Of a stretch of DNA of 64,000 nucleotides, positions 31,024 to 41,373 are shown piece by piece. Each line of letters opens with the position of its first letter. The stretch's first letter is position 1. Below the pieces are notes generated by a model. That model worked only from the letters and a program-made list of their open reading frames with translations, searched no databases and was not told the origin of the DNA. The position numbers and the translations under genes were made by a program. This stretch comes from CAVTLG01 sp963802635 (GTDB lineage: Bacteria; Chloroflexota; Ktedonobacteria; Ktedonobacterales; Ktedonobacteraceae): positions 992,001-1,056,000 of the forward strand of contig CAWDJJ010000001.1 of the NCBI GenBank assembly GCA_963802635.1. The letters run 5' to 3'.

Positions 31024-33633
31024 CTACTACAAAGGGCGAATTACGACCATTTCAGATCAAGGTGCGCGACCTGATTTTGCAGGGCAAGAATGTCATCTTG
31101 CAAGCACCGACTGGCTCGGGCAAGACATTGGCTGCGCTCTCACCCTTCACGACCAATCTTGAGCGTGGAATGGCTGCCTTACCGCTGAGTTGTCTGTACG
31201 CGACTCCGCTGCGTGTGCTCTCCACGCAATTTTACGACGATTACAAATCGTTCATTGCCTATATGGACAAGCAGAAGGGAACCGACTATGGGCGACGTTA
31301 TGAGCATCTGGAGAGACTGCCGATCTCCATTCAGACCGGTGAGCAGTCTGACGACCCACAGTTCGAGTCACTGCTGACCTTCTGTACCATCGATCAACTC
31401 TTAGCCAGTTTCTTGAGCATTCCCTACGGCGTCGGGAGGCGTCGTGCCAATTTGAACGTTGGTGCGGTGATTGGGTCATATCTGGTGCTGGACGAGTTTC
31501 CATCTCTATCCACTCAAAGACGAAGAGCATTGCTATGGCGCACGCACGACGACGCTGGTCATGCTCTCGCTCTTGCAAGGCATTACACCTTTTATCTTGA
31601 TGACGGCGACCTTCTCGCGACCACTGCTCGAACAGCTCAAAGTATTGCTGAATGCAGAGATCGTCACCATTGAAGATGAGCAAGAGCTACAAAAGATTGC
31701 GCAGGGACGTCGTCGCTTCTTCGAAGTCGCAGATGCCGCCATGAGCGCCGAGGCTCTATTAGCACGTCATCAAGACTGTTCGCTGGTCATATGTAACACT
31801 GTGTTACGTGCGCAACAACGCTACTGGGAACTCTGCCAATATGTTGAGCAAAGTGGAGCAGACATCAAGGTCGTGTTGCTGCATAGTCGCTTGACGGCAG
31901 AGGATCGTTCTGAGCGTTCGGAGTTTGTGATGGAACAACTGGGGCCAGCTCCCAGGGAGTGGAGGGATGATCGACGCTACGGCTGGAAGGATGGGCAGTA
32001 TTATGGGCAGAACATTATCGTTGTGGCGACACAGGTCGTTGAGGTTGGACTGGACATCTCCGTCCAGGTGCTCCACACTGAAGCAGTGCCCGCCAACAGT
32101 CTGATTCAACGCGCGGGACGCTGTGCCCGCTTTGCGCAACAGGAAGGGCACGTCATCGTCTATGAGCTGCCAACTGATGCCTCAGGCAAGCAAGCATCTG
32201 CGCTCCCGTACAATGGCGAGCTTTGTCAAGCGACCGTGCAGGAACTCAAGCAGCTTGATCTTGCCATGCCCATCGATTTTAAAGCCGAGCAAGCGCTGAT
32301 CAACGCAGTACATACGACCGAGGATACAGAGCTGCTCCAGCGTTTTGAGAAGCGCAAAGATAGTATTGTGAAGGATATCTTCACGAGCTTAAATGAGCAT
32401 TCGTCCAGCGTAGCTGCTACCCTGATCCGCGATGTCGTCCAGGTGCAGGTGCTGATCCATGACAATCCTGAGGATGCGATACGCGAGGCACCCTGGACGT
32501 GGCAGAGCTTTTCGCTACATCCTGGCTCACTCGCCGCACACTGGAAGTCGTTCGAGGAGATGAAAGATGCGCTGGACCTGGAGTGGATCTGTCGGCAAGC
32601 GGTCGCCGATAAGCTCGATCAGGAAGACGAGGAAGCTGATAGTCGCCAGATCACACTTTTCAAGTGGCCTGTGCTTACCTATCTATCTGATCAGCGCGCG
32701 CGTGAGCGTACGCTGCGTGGCACGCTTATGCTGGCGCTTCCCAGTCAGCTTGCCACCTATCATCCAGAGTTAGGGTTTGTGCTCCGCGATGACTGGCCTG
32801 AACTGTCATGGCCGCAGTATCAAAGTACGCTTATAGATAAAGGCAAGAGGGAAAAGCACAACTACGCGGCGATCACGCAACAGAGTTATCAGGTTCATAT
32901 TGGTGGACTTGTCTCAGCCTACAACAATGGTATTGTCCAGCAACTCACCTATGTTGCACACAAACTGGAGGCACGTCTAGGCTTACCTGCAGACAGCATC
33001 GACCATGCACTCCGCCTGGCTCTTGCCTGCCATGACTTTGGAAAACTCAGTGTGCAATGGCAGCAATGGGCATTAGAGTGGCAGCAATTGCGCTACGAGT
33101 ACGAGAAGTGGGGATCGTATGCGCACGACTCTGATTTCTTCTTCGCCAAAACCGACTACGACTCGCGGAACCGGGCACTACGCAAGTTACAGAGTGGCAT
33201 GAAGACAAAAAGACCGAACCACGCCTGTGAAAGTGTCGTATCAGGTCTGCCACTGATCGTAAACAGCCTGGGTCTCACGTTCGCCGATAGTGCGGAACTG
33301 GCATTGTTGCGCGCCGTGTGCGGAGCAATAGCGCGCCATCACACGCCCAGCGCGGACGATTATGGCACATTCCAGCTCCATCCTGGTTCAGTTACAGCCA
33401 TCCGCGAGGCTCTGGAACTGGCACGACAGGGGCTTCTCTGGACCTATGATCTCAAGCTGATCAGTACCGTCCCGGAGAGCAAGGGGAAACTCATGCCGGA
33501 GAATGGGCAGCAAGTGATCACGAGACCTGAACGTGGTCGCGTGCAGGAGTTGGAGACATGGCTCTACTTTGTCATCGTGCGCGCCTTACGCCTCGCAGAT
33601 CAGCGCGCCGACGATTTTCGCGAAAGGAGGTAG
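31020..33633 (+). pseudogene. cas3: Cas3 helicase-nuclease with C-terminal HD domain, one frameshift
   Basis: Cascade-recruited Cas3. Helicase motifs: Walker A APTGSGKT (29-36), VLDEF (motif II, about residue 158), MTATFS (motif III), then VVATQVVEVGLDIS and QRAGRCAR (motifs V-VI). The HD nuclease is at the C-terminus (LACHDFGKLS and the later ARHHTPS), the reverse of the commonest HD-first order. After VLDEF the frame shifts: one extra base near 31501 (GAGTTTCCATCTC), and the family sequence HLYPLKDEEH continues in the next frame. Rejoined length is about 870 aa. The ATG at 31020 overlaps the regulator stop. The break may be an assembly error; if real, target degradation would be lost. Confidence 0.88.
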
Positions 33634-33638
33634 TATCT

Positions 33639-35462
33639 ATGCAATCGAGGTACTTTATTGACAAAACGAGCGGAACATCAGCCGACACGCTGTTAGCTAT
33701 CGGCTTCGCATCTTTCCTTGGCGACCTGAGCCTGGCACAGCATCAAAATCAGGAAGGCATCTTCCTGCAAGATTGCGGCTCGTGTTGTGCGATCTCTTCG
33801 CCATTCTCCATTGATAGCACACAACTCTCAGACGAGCAATTAACCGGCTTGCTCATTGTACTCCCGCTGGACTCCAACAGGCAACGCGAGAAGCAAGCCA
33901 AAAAAGGCGAACAGGCATCCATCGATGGTTTTTCGTATGATGAGCAGTTGGACATTAGTCGCACATATCGGGAGCAGCTAAAAAAGCTGGGATCAGCGTT
34001 TCAGACACCAGAGGCGCGGCTGAAAAAGGCTCCTGAACTGCAAGATCTGGTTGAAGCAGATACTCGGCTGGGCCACTATATCTCCATCAATATGATGAAG
34101 ATCGCCAGTTCTTTCAACGAGCTAGCCTTGCGCTGGGACCGCCTCACACCGGCTCAAAAATGCTGGCATATTGACCTGTTACTCGACCTCTTCAGCCATC
34201 CGTTGAACGACATCCCGGCGGCCAGCGTAGCGTGGCAGCAACGCGCGAAAGTCGAGAGTATCAAAGGCAATGTCATGGCGAGTGCGCTCCAGATCATCAA
34301 TCCGACAACGGGCAAAGGCGCGAATCGGGCCAAGGCCAGTGAACTCACCATAGGCAACCAGGAGAGCTTCTGGCTCTTAGAATTGCTCAAATTTCGTGGC
34401 TACATGGAGGGTGCTGCACCACTGGTTGTGCAGGACAGTGATGATCGCAAAACCTATGTGATCCAGCCCCGCCAGATCAAATTGACCCTCCTGCAAGGGA
34501 TGATGAGGCAGTTTCGTGCCGTCTTCTGGCCGACGACCGCTGTAAAGCTGGATATTCTGGCCTCATTGCGTTTCGCGCAGGTGCTTGTTCGAGCAATACC
34601 TGACGATGTTTCAACCGCAATCCCTGCTCGGCAGGTGGTTGCCACCAGAACCAGTTAGCATGGCCGCAGGCTTCGACGTCACGTTTTATAAATTCCTCGG
34701 CAGTGCGCATGCCACAATGAACATCTCAACCATCGGATTGCCAACCTGGCTACCGACTCTGGATACTCTTGAGCAGACCAGGGCAGCCGAGCAGTTACTC
34801 GAGGAGCATGTCAAACTGATCCGCCAGTTGCGGAACAGCAAAGGCGAGGAGGGCGCTGAAGAATACGAATTGCTCCACTTCTATCGCGACTTTCTCTCAG
34901 GTGATGACCTGAACTCTTTTGGGAATTTACGACCGCATATAGCAGTTATGTGATGAGTGCACGCGAGAAAAATCGCTTCGTGCAACTCCTCACGACACAA
35001 GGATTGGAGGTTTTGCTGATGAATAACCAGCGTGATGGTGTGAAACTGAAAGACATTTTTGAAACAGAGGGTTTTAAGCATATTGCGGCAGCGATCAGGC
35101 AGTCAACCATAACCGCTCAGTATCGGCGCACGCAGTTGGGGGATCGGACTTACGACACACGCTATGGCTTAGGTCAGGATCTCAAGCACAAGGCACACCG
35201 TCCCGACGAGTTTATGGAGGCGTTGGGTATATTCCTCCAGGCATACTCTGAGGAGACGGTACGCGAGGAGGAGAAACTGGCAACGCGTCTTGGGCATAAG
35301 CTAACGTCCGAGGATCGCCGTGCCCATAAATTGCGGTCAAATATATCTGAAAACGACCTGAAAGAGATCGGCGAACTCATTGATCGTTATGGTTCCGGGC
35401 TGATCTGCTCGATGTTGATCTCCTACGGCTACGCACACCACTCAGTGGACAAAGAAGCATAG
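33639..35462 (+). pseudogene. cas8: Cas8-type large subunit of type I effector, two compensating frameshifts
   Basis: About 607 aa when rejoined. Its position between cas3 and cas7, a GGAGG start site and the C-terminal block (FWEFTTAYSSYVM, TTQGLEVLLMN, GFKHIAAAIRQSTITAQYRR, then ICSMLISYGYAH) fit a Cas8a/b-like subunit with an incorporated small-subunit region, as in DevT/Csx13-type loci. The subtype is not certain. The frame changes near 34585 (FAQVL to FEQYLTMFQP, one extra base) and returns near 34916, where TCTTTTGGG appears to lack one T (restoring FWEFTTAY). The two shifts cancel, leaving ~330 bp out of frame. This is either two sequencing indels or a damaged gene; Cas8 recognises the PAM, so damage would abolish interference. 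Confidence 0.8.
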
Positions 35463-35519
35463 TAGCGCTAAGAAACAATGTAATCCCATCAAAATCAAGA
35501 AATAAGAAAGAGGTAGAAA

Positions 35520-36530
35520 ATGACAACCACACCTATTGCATCGCTCTCTATTGCCGCCCGCGCCACGCTCAACATGCATAGCCTGAACAACGAAGGCGGC
35601 GAGGGCAACCAGATCCAGACGCGCATTGTCGAAATCGTCGATCACGCGGGCGAGCTGCACAGCGTCAACGCCATCTCAGGCGATATGCTCAAGCACGTCC
35701 TGATGGAGCATTTTTACCAGCTCGCTCGCTCGCAAGATGTCGCACTTTGTACCAGTTGCCAACGTTTCAATGCGAACCGCATCAATGCCGACCGTGGCTT
35801 TATTGCCGAGACGACCGCTGCAAAAACGACGGATACACAATTTATCGATCAGGTCCTGGCACGTTGTGCTATTGATGATGTCGCTGGCGTCCTGGTAACA
35901 GAGGGCAACCGTTCGATCCCCCGCAAATCGATCAGCGAATTCGGTTGGGTCATTGGTCTGCCAGAGAAGACGCGCACCGAAAGTTATCTCCACGTCAAAT
36001 ATGTCTCTGAACGCAGTAAAGAGAAGCGCGCAGAAGATGCCACGGGACAACGTGAAGCTGGCTCCAACCTGGGTCAAAGCCTGTTTCGGCGTCCGGCTTC
36101 CAGCGGTATCTACGCCATCGTCTGTCACCTGGAGCTAGCGCGCATTGGCTACAATGACATCCAGCAATCCTACGCTATCGACGAAGATGAGCGCCAGGTC
36201 CGCAGCGCGCTGCTCCTGGAGAGTCTTCTGCACACGTTTATTGAATTGAACGGCGCCATGCGCTCATCCCAACTACCTCACCTCGTCGCGCTGGACGGTG
36301 TCATCACCACCAGTTCCGGCGTCATCCCGGCACCGCTGGTCAGTCCCTTGCTCGGAGGGAACGACAACGATACCTATAAACAGCAGTTGGCAGGGATTGT
36401 AACCGCGCTCAACGGTCCCGACCGTGAGACGGTCAAACAGCAAACGTTCAACTCTGTCAGCGACTTCGCGCAGCAGATGCGTACGCTGATCGACGCGAGT
36501 TTTCCCTTTAAGCTGACCGTCAGCCACTAG
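35520..36530 (+). CDS. cas7: Cas7 backbone protein (DevR/Csa2 type)
   Basis: 336 aa. RAMP-fold Cas7 forms the helical backbone of type I Cascade along the crRNA. The N-terminus LSIAARATLNMHSLNNEGGEGNQIQTRIV and the later HSVNAISGDMLKHVLMEHFYQLA match the Csa2/DevR autoregulator family. A Cys pair (CTSCQRFNANR) lies at about residue 76, with FRRPASSGIYAIVCHLELARIGYNDI in the C-terminal half. AAGAGG precedes the ATG. The frame is intact, unlike cas3 and cas8. It lies 57 bp after cas8 and 34 bp before cas5 in the same operon. Confidence 0.92.
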   Translation: MTTTPIASLSIAARATLNMHSLNNEGGEGNQIQTRIVEIVDHAGELHSVNAISGDMLKHVLMEHFYQLARSQDVALCTSCQRFNANRINADRGFIAETTAAKTTDTQFIDQVLARCAIDDVAGVLVTEGNRSIPRKSISEFGWVIGLPEKTRTESYLHVKYVSERSKEKRAEDATGQREAGSNLGQSLFRRPASSGIYAIVCHLELARIGYNDIQQSYAIDEDERQVRSALLLESLLHTFIELNGAMRSSQLPHLVALDGVITTSSGVIPAPLVSPLLGGNDNDTYKQQLAGIVTALNGPDRETVKQQTFNSVSDFAQQMRTLIDASFPFKLTVSH

Positions 36531-36564
36531 AGCCATGCTGGCTTGAGAGAAAGGATCTACTACA

Positions 36565-37326
36565 ATGTGGATGATTGCGCGCTATCTGCCGGTCGCCCCA
36601 TTTTCGCTCAAGCCAGCAGCAGTCACCTCGTCGGGAGGCAAAACGCTGCTGGTGATGACGCCTTACGCGATCAAGATGGCATTACTCGATGTCGCTATTC
36701 GTACGCTTGGTTTAGAGGCAGGTGCCGCGCTCTTTCCGCGTTTGCGGGATCTCTCGATCTGCCTGGCACCGCCGCGAGACATCCTTGTCTTCAAGACCTT
36801 CAGCAAGATCTGGCGGCCAGTTGAGTTCAAGGATAGCAAGAAGCCGATGCAAGAGAAGATAGAGGAGAAGATGCAGCGAGGTCAATATCCCTTCTACTCC
36901 ACCATTTCTTTTCGGGAATACGTCTCTTACCGCGAACCGTTCCAACTCGCCCTTGGGACCGCTGATATGGTAGAATTGCCGCAAGAACTCTCCAAGCTTT
37001 TATGTGGTATCAACTACTTTGGCAAGCGTGGAGGATTTGTGCAGGTTGTAGAGTCCCCGCAACGGCAAGAGCAGTTGAACGAGCGCGAGTTTATTGATCT
37101 CACCTTCAGCGGGGTGAGAGACTTTCCGCTAGACGGGACGCTGCAATTGCTGGATGATTGTGGCAAGAGCCTGACATTTACGCGAGCGAATATCTATAGT
37201 TCTGAGCGAGTGACGGCTGGCAAGGAGCGCATCTATCGGCATATTGTGCTGCCCTACCGGCTCACCCGTTCCAGTCGTGGGTACAACTGGTATCAGCGTA
37301 TCAGTCCTGCTGAGGAGGAAATGTAA
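36565..37326 (+). CDS. cas5: Cas5 (crRNA 5'-handle binding subunit)
   Basis: 253 aa. The Cas5 RAMP fold is suggested by the N-terminus IARYLPVAPFSLKPAAVTSSGGKTLLVMTPYAIKMALLDVAIR, the middle CLAPPRDILVFKTFSKIWRP and YPFYSTISFREYVSY, and the C-terminal HIVLPYRLTRSSRGYNWYQR. Its place directly between cas7 and cas6 supports the call. Cas5 caps the 5' end of the crRNA next to Cas8. It ends just before the cas6 start. Confidence 0.85.
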   Translation: MWMIARYLPVAPFSLKPAAVTSSGGKTLLVMTPYAIKMALLDVAIRTLGLEAGAALFPRLRDLSICLAPPRDILVFKTFSKIWRPVEFKDSKKPMQEKIEEKMQRGQYPFYSTISFREYVSYREPFQLALGTADMVELPQELSKLLCGINYFGKRGGFVQVVESPQRQEQLNEREFIDLTFSGVRDFPLDGTLQLLDDCGKSLTFTRANIYSSERVTAGKERIYRHIVLPYRLTRSSRGYNWYQRISPAEEEM

Positions 37327-37333
37327 AGAAGCC

Positions 37334-38299
37334 ATGCTCACCACCCATCATTTTCTTTTTACCGCCGTCGTCGTTAGCCCTCTGGAGATGGATGACCACA
37401 GCGGAGCTGCGTTACGCGGAAGTCTGTTCGATGCCGTATGGGGACGCTTCTGCACCAATAAAGCATCGCCCTCATGTGCTGCGTGTCCGCTGCACAGTAT
37501 GTGTCCGGTAAGCGCGCTGGTAGCACCGTTGCGCGAAGAGAATCAGTATGGGCAAGACATCCCGCGTCCTTACATTATCCTGCCGCCTCTGGAGTCTACG
37601 CGTCGCTATGAGGCAGGTGAGACACTGATCTTTGGTATAACACTCTTTGGCTCAATCATTCAGCTCTTGCCCTACATCGTCATGTCGTTACCGGTGCTTG
37701 AGGAGAACGGCATTGGTCGCAAGCTCATAGAAAACGCGGGGCGGCGGGGACGCTTCCGTATCCAGCAAATCGAAGCGTATCATCCCATCACGGGCGAACG
37801 TTGCAGCATCTACCAGCAAGGGAAAACGCTGGTCCAGGCACCAACGCTGGCAGTTACGGCTGAGGCTGTCAAGACCAAGACGGCAAAACTCTCGACGCGG
37901 CGTATCGAACTCAACTTTCTCACGCCCACGCGTATTACACACCATGAGAAGGTCGTACGTCATCCACCATTTCGTCCATTGATCCAGCGGCTGAGTGAGC
38001 GTCTTACGCGTCTTGAAGCGGCCTATGGAGAGGCAAGTGAGGAGCTATCGGAAGAGCAGCCGGACCTGATCAAGCTGGCAGGTGACATCATCTGCCAGCG
38101 GGATGAGACGAGTTGGGAGGAAGTGCAGGGCTATTCGCGGCGTCAGCGGAATTTCACGTCGACCAGTGGTTTTCTCGGCAAAGTCACGTACGCGGGAGAG
38201 CTGGGACCATTCCGGGAGCTGCTGATCTGGGGTGAGCTGATCCATGTCGGCAAGAATGCCGTCAAAGGCAATGGCTGGTACACTATCGTCGAAACATAG
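37334..38299 (+). CDS. cas6: Cas6 pre-crRNA endoribonuclease (Cys-rich variant)
   Basis: 321 aa from the ATG at 37334, 8 bp after cas5. Cas6 cuts the repeat to make mature crRNAs. The N-terminal HHFLFTAVVVSPLEMDDHSGAALRGSL is the ferredoxin-like beta1-alpha1 of the long Cas6 family. Four Cys (C40, C48, C51, C57) form an inserted probable metal-binding knuckle often seen in this branch. The C-terminal half holds PTRITHHEKVVRHPPF and the Gly-rich loop FRELLIWGELIHVGKNAVKGNGWY. It is the last gene of the effector operon, followed by a terminator. Confidence 0.88.
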   Translation: MLTTHHFLFTAVVVSPLEMDDHSGAALRGSLFDAVWGRFCTNKASPSCAACPLHSMCPVSALVAPLREENQYGQDIPRPYIILPPLESTRRYEAGETLIFGITLFGSIIQLLPYIVMSLPVLEENGIGRKLIENAGRRGRFRIQQIEAYHPITGERCSIYQQGKTLVQAPTLAVTAEAVKTKTAKLSTRRIELNFLTPTRITHHEKVVRHPPFRPLIQRLSERLTRLEAAYGEASEELSEEQPDLIKLAGDIICQRDETSWEEVQGYSRRQRNFTSTSGFLGKVTYAGELGPFRELLIWGELIHVGKNAVKGNGWYTIVET

Positions 38300-38319
38300 A
38301 GAGACTAGGCAAACCCATC

Positions 38320-38376
38320 AAAAAAGCGCCTTCCTGGACGTCTTTTCGCAAATCGCGACCGGGGAGCGCTTTTTTT
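38320..38376 (+). terminator. Rho-independent terminator of the cas effector operon
   Basis: Stem AAAAAAGCGC / GCGCTTTTTTT around a ~35-nt loop, 20 nt after the cas6 stop, ending in seven T. The loop contains the outermost copy of the leader motif of array 2 (TTTCGCAAATC, 38344-38354). Confidence 0.8.
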
Positions 38377-38610
38377 AGTGCAGGAGTCCATTTTTGTGCT
38401 TGAAATACAGTAATTGTCTGGTGGAAGAGGGAAAAACTTTTCGCAAATCTCCCCCTGTTTTTGGGCAAAAATCGATTTGCGAAAAACGGGACAAATAGCG
38501 GAAAGTAGCGTATAATGAGGAGCGAAAACGACGCGCTGAGAGGCTCAGGAAAGGGCTTGTCCCGGCGCAAGCGGGTTGCACATCGTCTGACGTTGGTACA
38601 AACCCTGTCG
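38344..38610 (+). promoter_or_regulatory. Leader and promoter of CRISPR array 2
   Basis: -35 GGGACA (38488-38493), 17-bp spacer, -10 TATAAT (38511-38516), then 94 nt to the first repeat, as in array 1. Motif copies: TTTCGCAAATC at 38344-38354 and 38439-38449, and GATTTGCGAAA at 38474-38484. The copy nearest the promoter is 3 bp from the -35 in both leaders, and the gap between the two outer copies is 84 bp in both. Confidence 0.85.
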
Positions 38611-41373
38611 GTTTCAGAGGATTGACCCGTTATGAGGGTACTGCAACGCGAATTCGATCAGAGCATCAGGCGTGAAGTGGAGGTTTCAGAGGATTGACCC
38701 GTTATGAGGGTACTGCAACTTGCACGGGAATATTTACAATATCTGTTATGGCGAATGTTTCAGAGGATTGACCCGTTATGAGGGTACTGCAACCTTCTGG
38801 TTGTTCATCCTGATGATCAGGCGGCTTCTGTTTCAGAGGATTGACCCGTTATGAGGGTACTGCAACACGGAGCGGGATCTCGGAAATAGCCGCAATGCCA
38901 AGTTTCAGAGGATTGACCCGTTATGAGGGTACTGCAACTAAAGGTGGATTCAAGAGTGTCATGGAACTTGCAAAGTTTCAGAGGATTGACCCGTTATGAG
39001 GGTACTGCAACCTGCTTCTTGCACGCTTCGTAAAACCATCCACGCTTTGTTTCAGAGGATTGACCCGTTATGAGGGTACTGCAACTATCGAAATTGCTCG
39101 TCGCGAAGAAGTCGCCAAAGAGTTTCAGAGGATTGACCCGTTATGAGGGTACTGCAACATTGTTTCCTTCACTTTCTCACTCTGCTGATCGCTGAAGTTT
39201 CAGAGGATTGACCCGTTATGAGGGTACTGCAACGCTAGCTCACTGACACGCCGTCCGGTAGTGAGTGCAGTTTCAGAGGATTGACCCGTTATGAGGGTAC
39301 TGCAACACGAAAGCTGCCTCATGTCACGCAAATCACGCCGCCGTTTCAGAGGATTGACCCGTTATGAGGGTACTGCAACTGGAAAGACTTCATCGTCAAT
39401 CTCAACGGCGCAACCAGTTTCAGAGGATTGACCCGTTATGAGGGTACTGCAACAGCGTAATCAGGCTCAAGATAAGGAAAACTGCCGTAGGTTTCAGAGG
39501 ATTGACCCGTTATGAGGGTACTGCAACACAAAGATCATCGAAAAATGCGCGTACGTCCAAATTAGTTTCAGAGGATTGACCCGTTATGAGGGTACTGCAA
39601 CAGGTGTGAGAAAGCGTCCAGTAACGCGCATTATCGGCGTTTCAGAGGATTGACCCGTTATGAGGGTACTGCAACTCCTTTGGCTATTGCCTCAACGGGT
39701 CAACCTCCGCACGTTTCAGAGGATTGACCCGTTATGAGGGTACTGCAACCAGCCCCACAGAAACGACCACCAGGGTATGACCCATGTTTCAGAGGATTGA
39801 CCCGTTATGAGGGTACTGCAACGCCTGCCGCTTTATCGCGTGTCTGGGCTGCTCTGGATAGTTTCAGAGGATTGACCCGTTATGAGGGTACTGCAACAAA
39901 GCTGTGGGATAAGTGCGGCGAGGGTTGTAGTCGGTTTCAGAGGATTGACCCGTTATGAGGGTACTGCAACTCGCAGATAGACGCTCACGTAGAGCACGGT
40001 TCGCCTCTTGTTTCAGAGGATTGACCCGTTATGAGGGTACTGCAACACTTGCGTTGGTCGTACCACGTTGAGGTAGACCACCGGTTTCAGAGGATTGACC
40101 CGTTATGAGGGTACTGCAACGCTACGATGGCGCTGAACCAGTTGTGCCTGACAGAGGTTTCAGAGGATTGACCCGTTATGAGGGTACTGCAACATCGTGC
40201 CGCAGTGGATCATCTCCGCCAGGCGTCCAGCGTTTCAGAGGATTGACCCGTTATGAGGGTACTGCAACAGAGACACGGCTGCGCTTTGTCACGGCGCTCT
40301 ATCGTTGTTTCAGAGGATTGACCCGTTATGAGGGTACTGCAACAGAGACACGGCTGCGCTTTGTCACGGCGCTCTATCGTTGTTTCAGAGGATTGACCCG
40401 TTATGAGGGTACTGCAACTCAGTGTCAATCAGCCATAACCTACAAGACATATCTGTTTCAGAGGATTGACCCGTTATGAGGGTACTGCAACTTCCATGGC
40501 AGATTGAGCTGATGTGCCGCCGTCGTTGGGTTTCAGAGGATTGACCCGTTATGAGGGTACTGCAACTGACTGGACGTGTGGCATCAAGGTTGCGAGGCTC
40601 AAGTTTCAGAGGATTGACCCGTTATGAGGGTACTGCAACTTGAGGCTATGACACGCAATCTGGCAACCATGACGAGTTTCAGAGGATTGACCCGTTATGA
40701 GGGTACTGCAACTGGCTGACCTGGTCAGCCAGGGCTTCTTTTATATGAGTTTCAGAGGATTGACCCGTTATGAGGGTACTGCAACATAGGAGGATATTAT
40801 GCCAATTCAAGCATTAAATGAGTTTCAGAAGATAGACCCGTTATGAGGGTACTGCAACGTATGGCTCACTGCATGGGATACAGGCGCTCTAGCGTGGTTT
40901 CAGAAGATAGACCCGTTATGAGGGTACTGCAACTTCGCAAGCCGTGCAAGGCACGTTGCTTGTCGCAGAAAGTTTCAGAAGATAGACCCGTTATGAGGGT
41001 ACTGCAACGAATCTACGCTGTGCTCTCTGCGAATCTTCTCTCAGGTTTCAGAAGATAGACCCGTTATGAGGGTACTGCAACATTGCTTGATCTCTGGAAG
41101 CGTCCGAATCCGCGCAGTTTCAGAAGATAGACCCGTTATGAGGGTACTGCAACACTCTTTCCAAAAATTGCAAGGGGCTGTCTAGCTCTGTTTCAGAGGA
41201 TAGACCCGTGATGAGGGTACTGCAAGACCTTCTTTTTGATATCTTCCAGCGTCCAAATAGGAGAGTTTCAGTGAATTGACCCGTTATGAGGGTACTGCAA
41301 CACTATGTGCTCACTCTGCACACTGGCGTATAAGTAGTTTCAGAGGATAGACCCGTGATGAGGGTACTGCAAC
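38611..41373 (+). CRISPR. CRISPR array 2 (about 38 repeats, two repeat variants)
   Basis: 37-bp repeats with 35-40-bp spacers; hand count 38 repeats, 37 spacers. Repeats 1-30 (leader side) open GTTTCAGAGGATTGACCC. Repeats 31-35 (40822, 40897, 40972, 41045, 41117) open GTTTCAGAAGATAGACCC, the variant used throughout array 1. The last three (41190, 41265, 41337) are degenerate, marking the old end. All share GTTATGAGGGTACTGCAAC as the second half except the degenerate ones. One spacer is duplicated in tandem (40269 and 40344). Confidence 0.97.

Noticed and set aside
34585..34953. A separate small cas gene between cas8 and cas7
   Set aside because: The protein sequence joins smoothly to both flanking frames when single bases are corrected, so these are pieces of one cas8.
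38611..38647. Idea that array 2 belongs to a different CRISPR system because its repeat differs
   Set aside because: Its older repeats equal those of array 1 and the leaders match, so both arrays belong to one system.
39734..41058. Open frames in array 2 with repeated FRGLTRYEGTAT segments
   Set aside because: Translation of the array 2 repeat.
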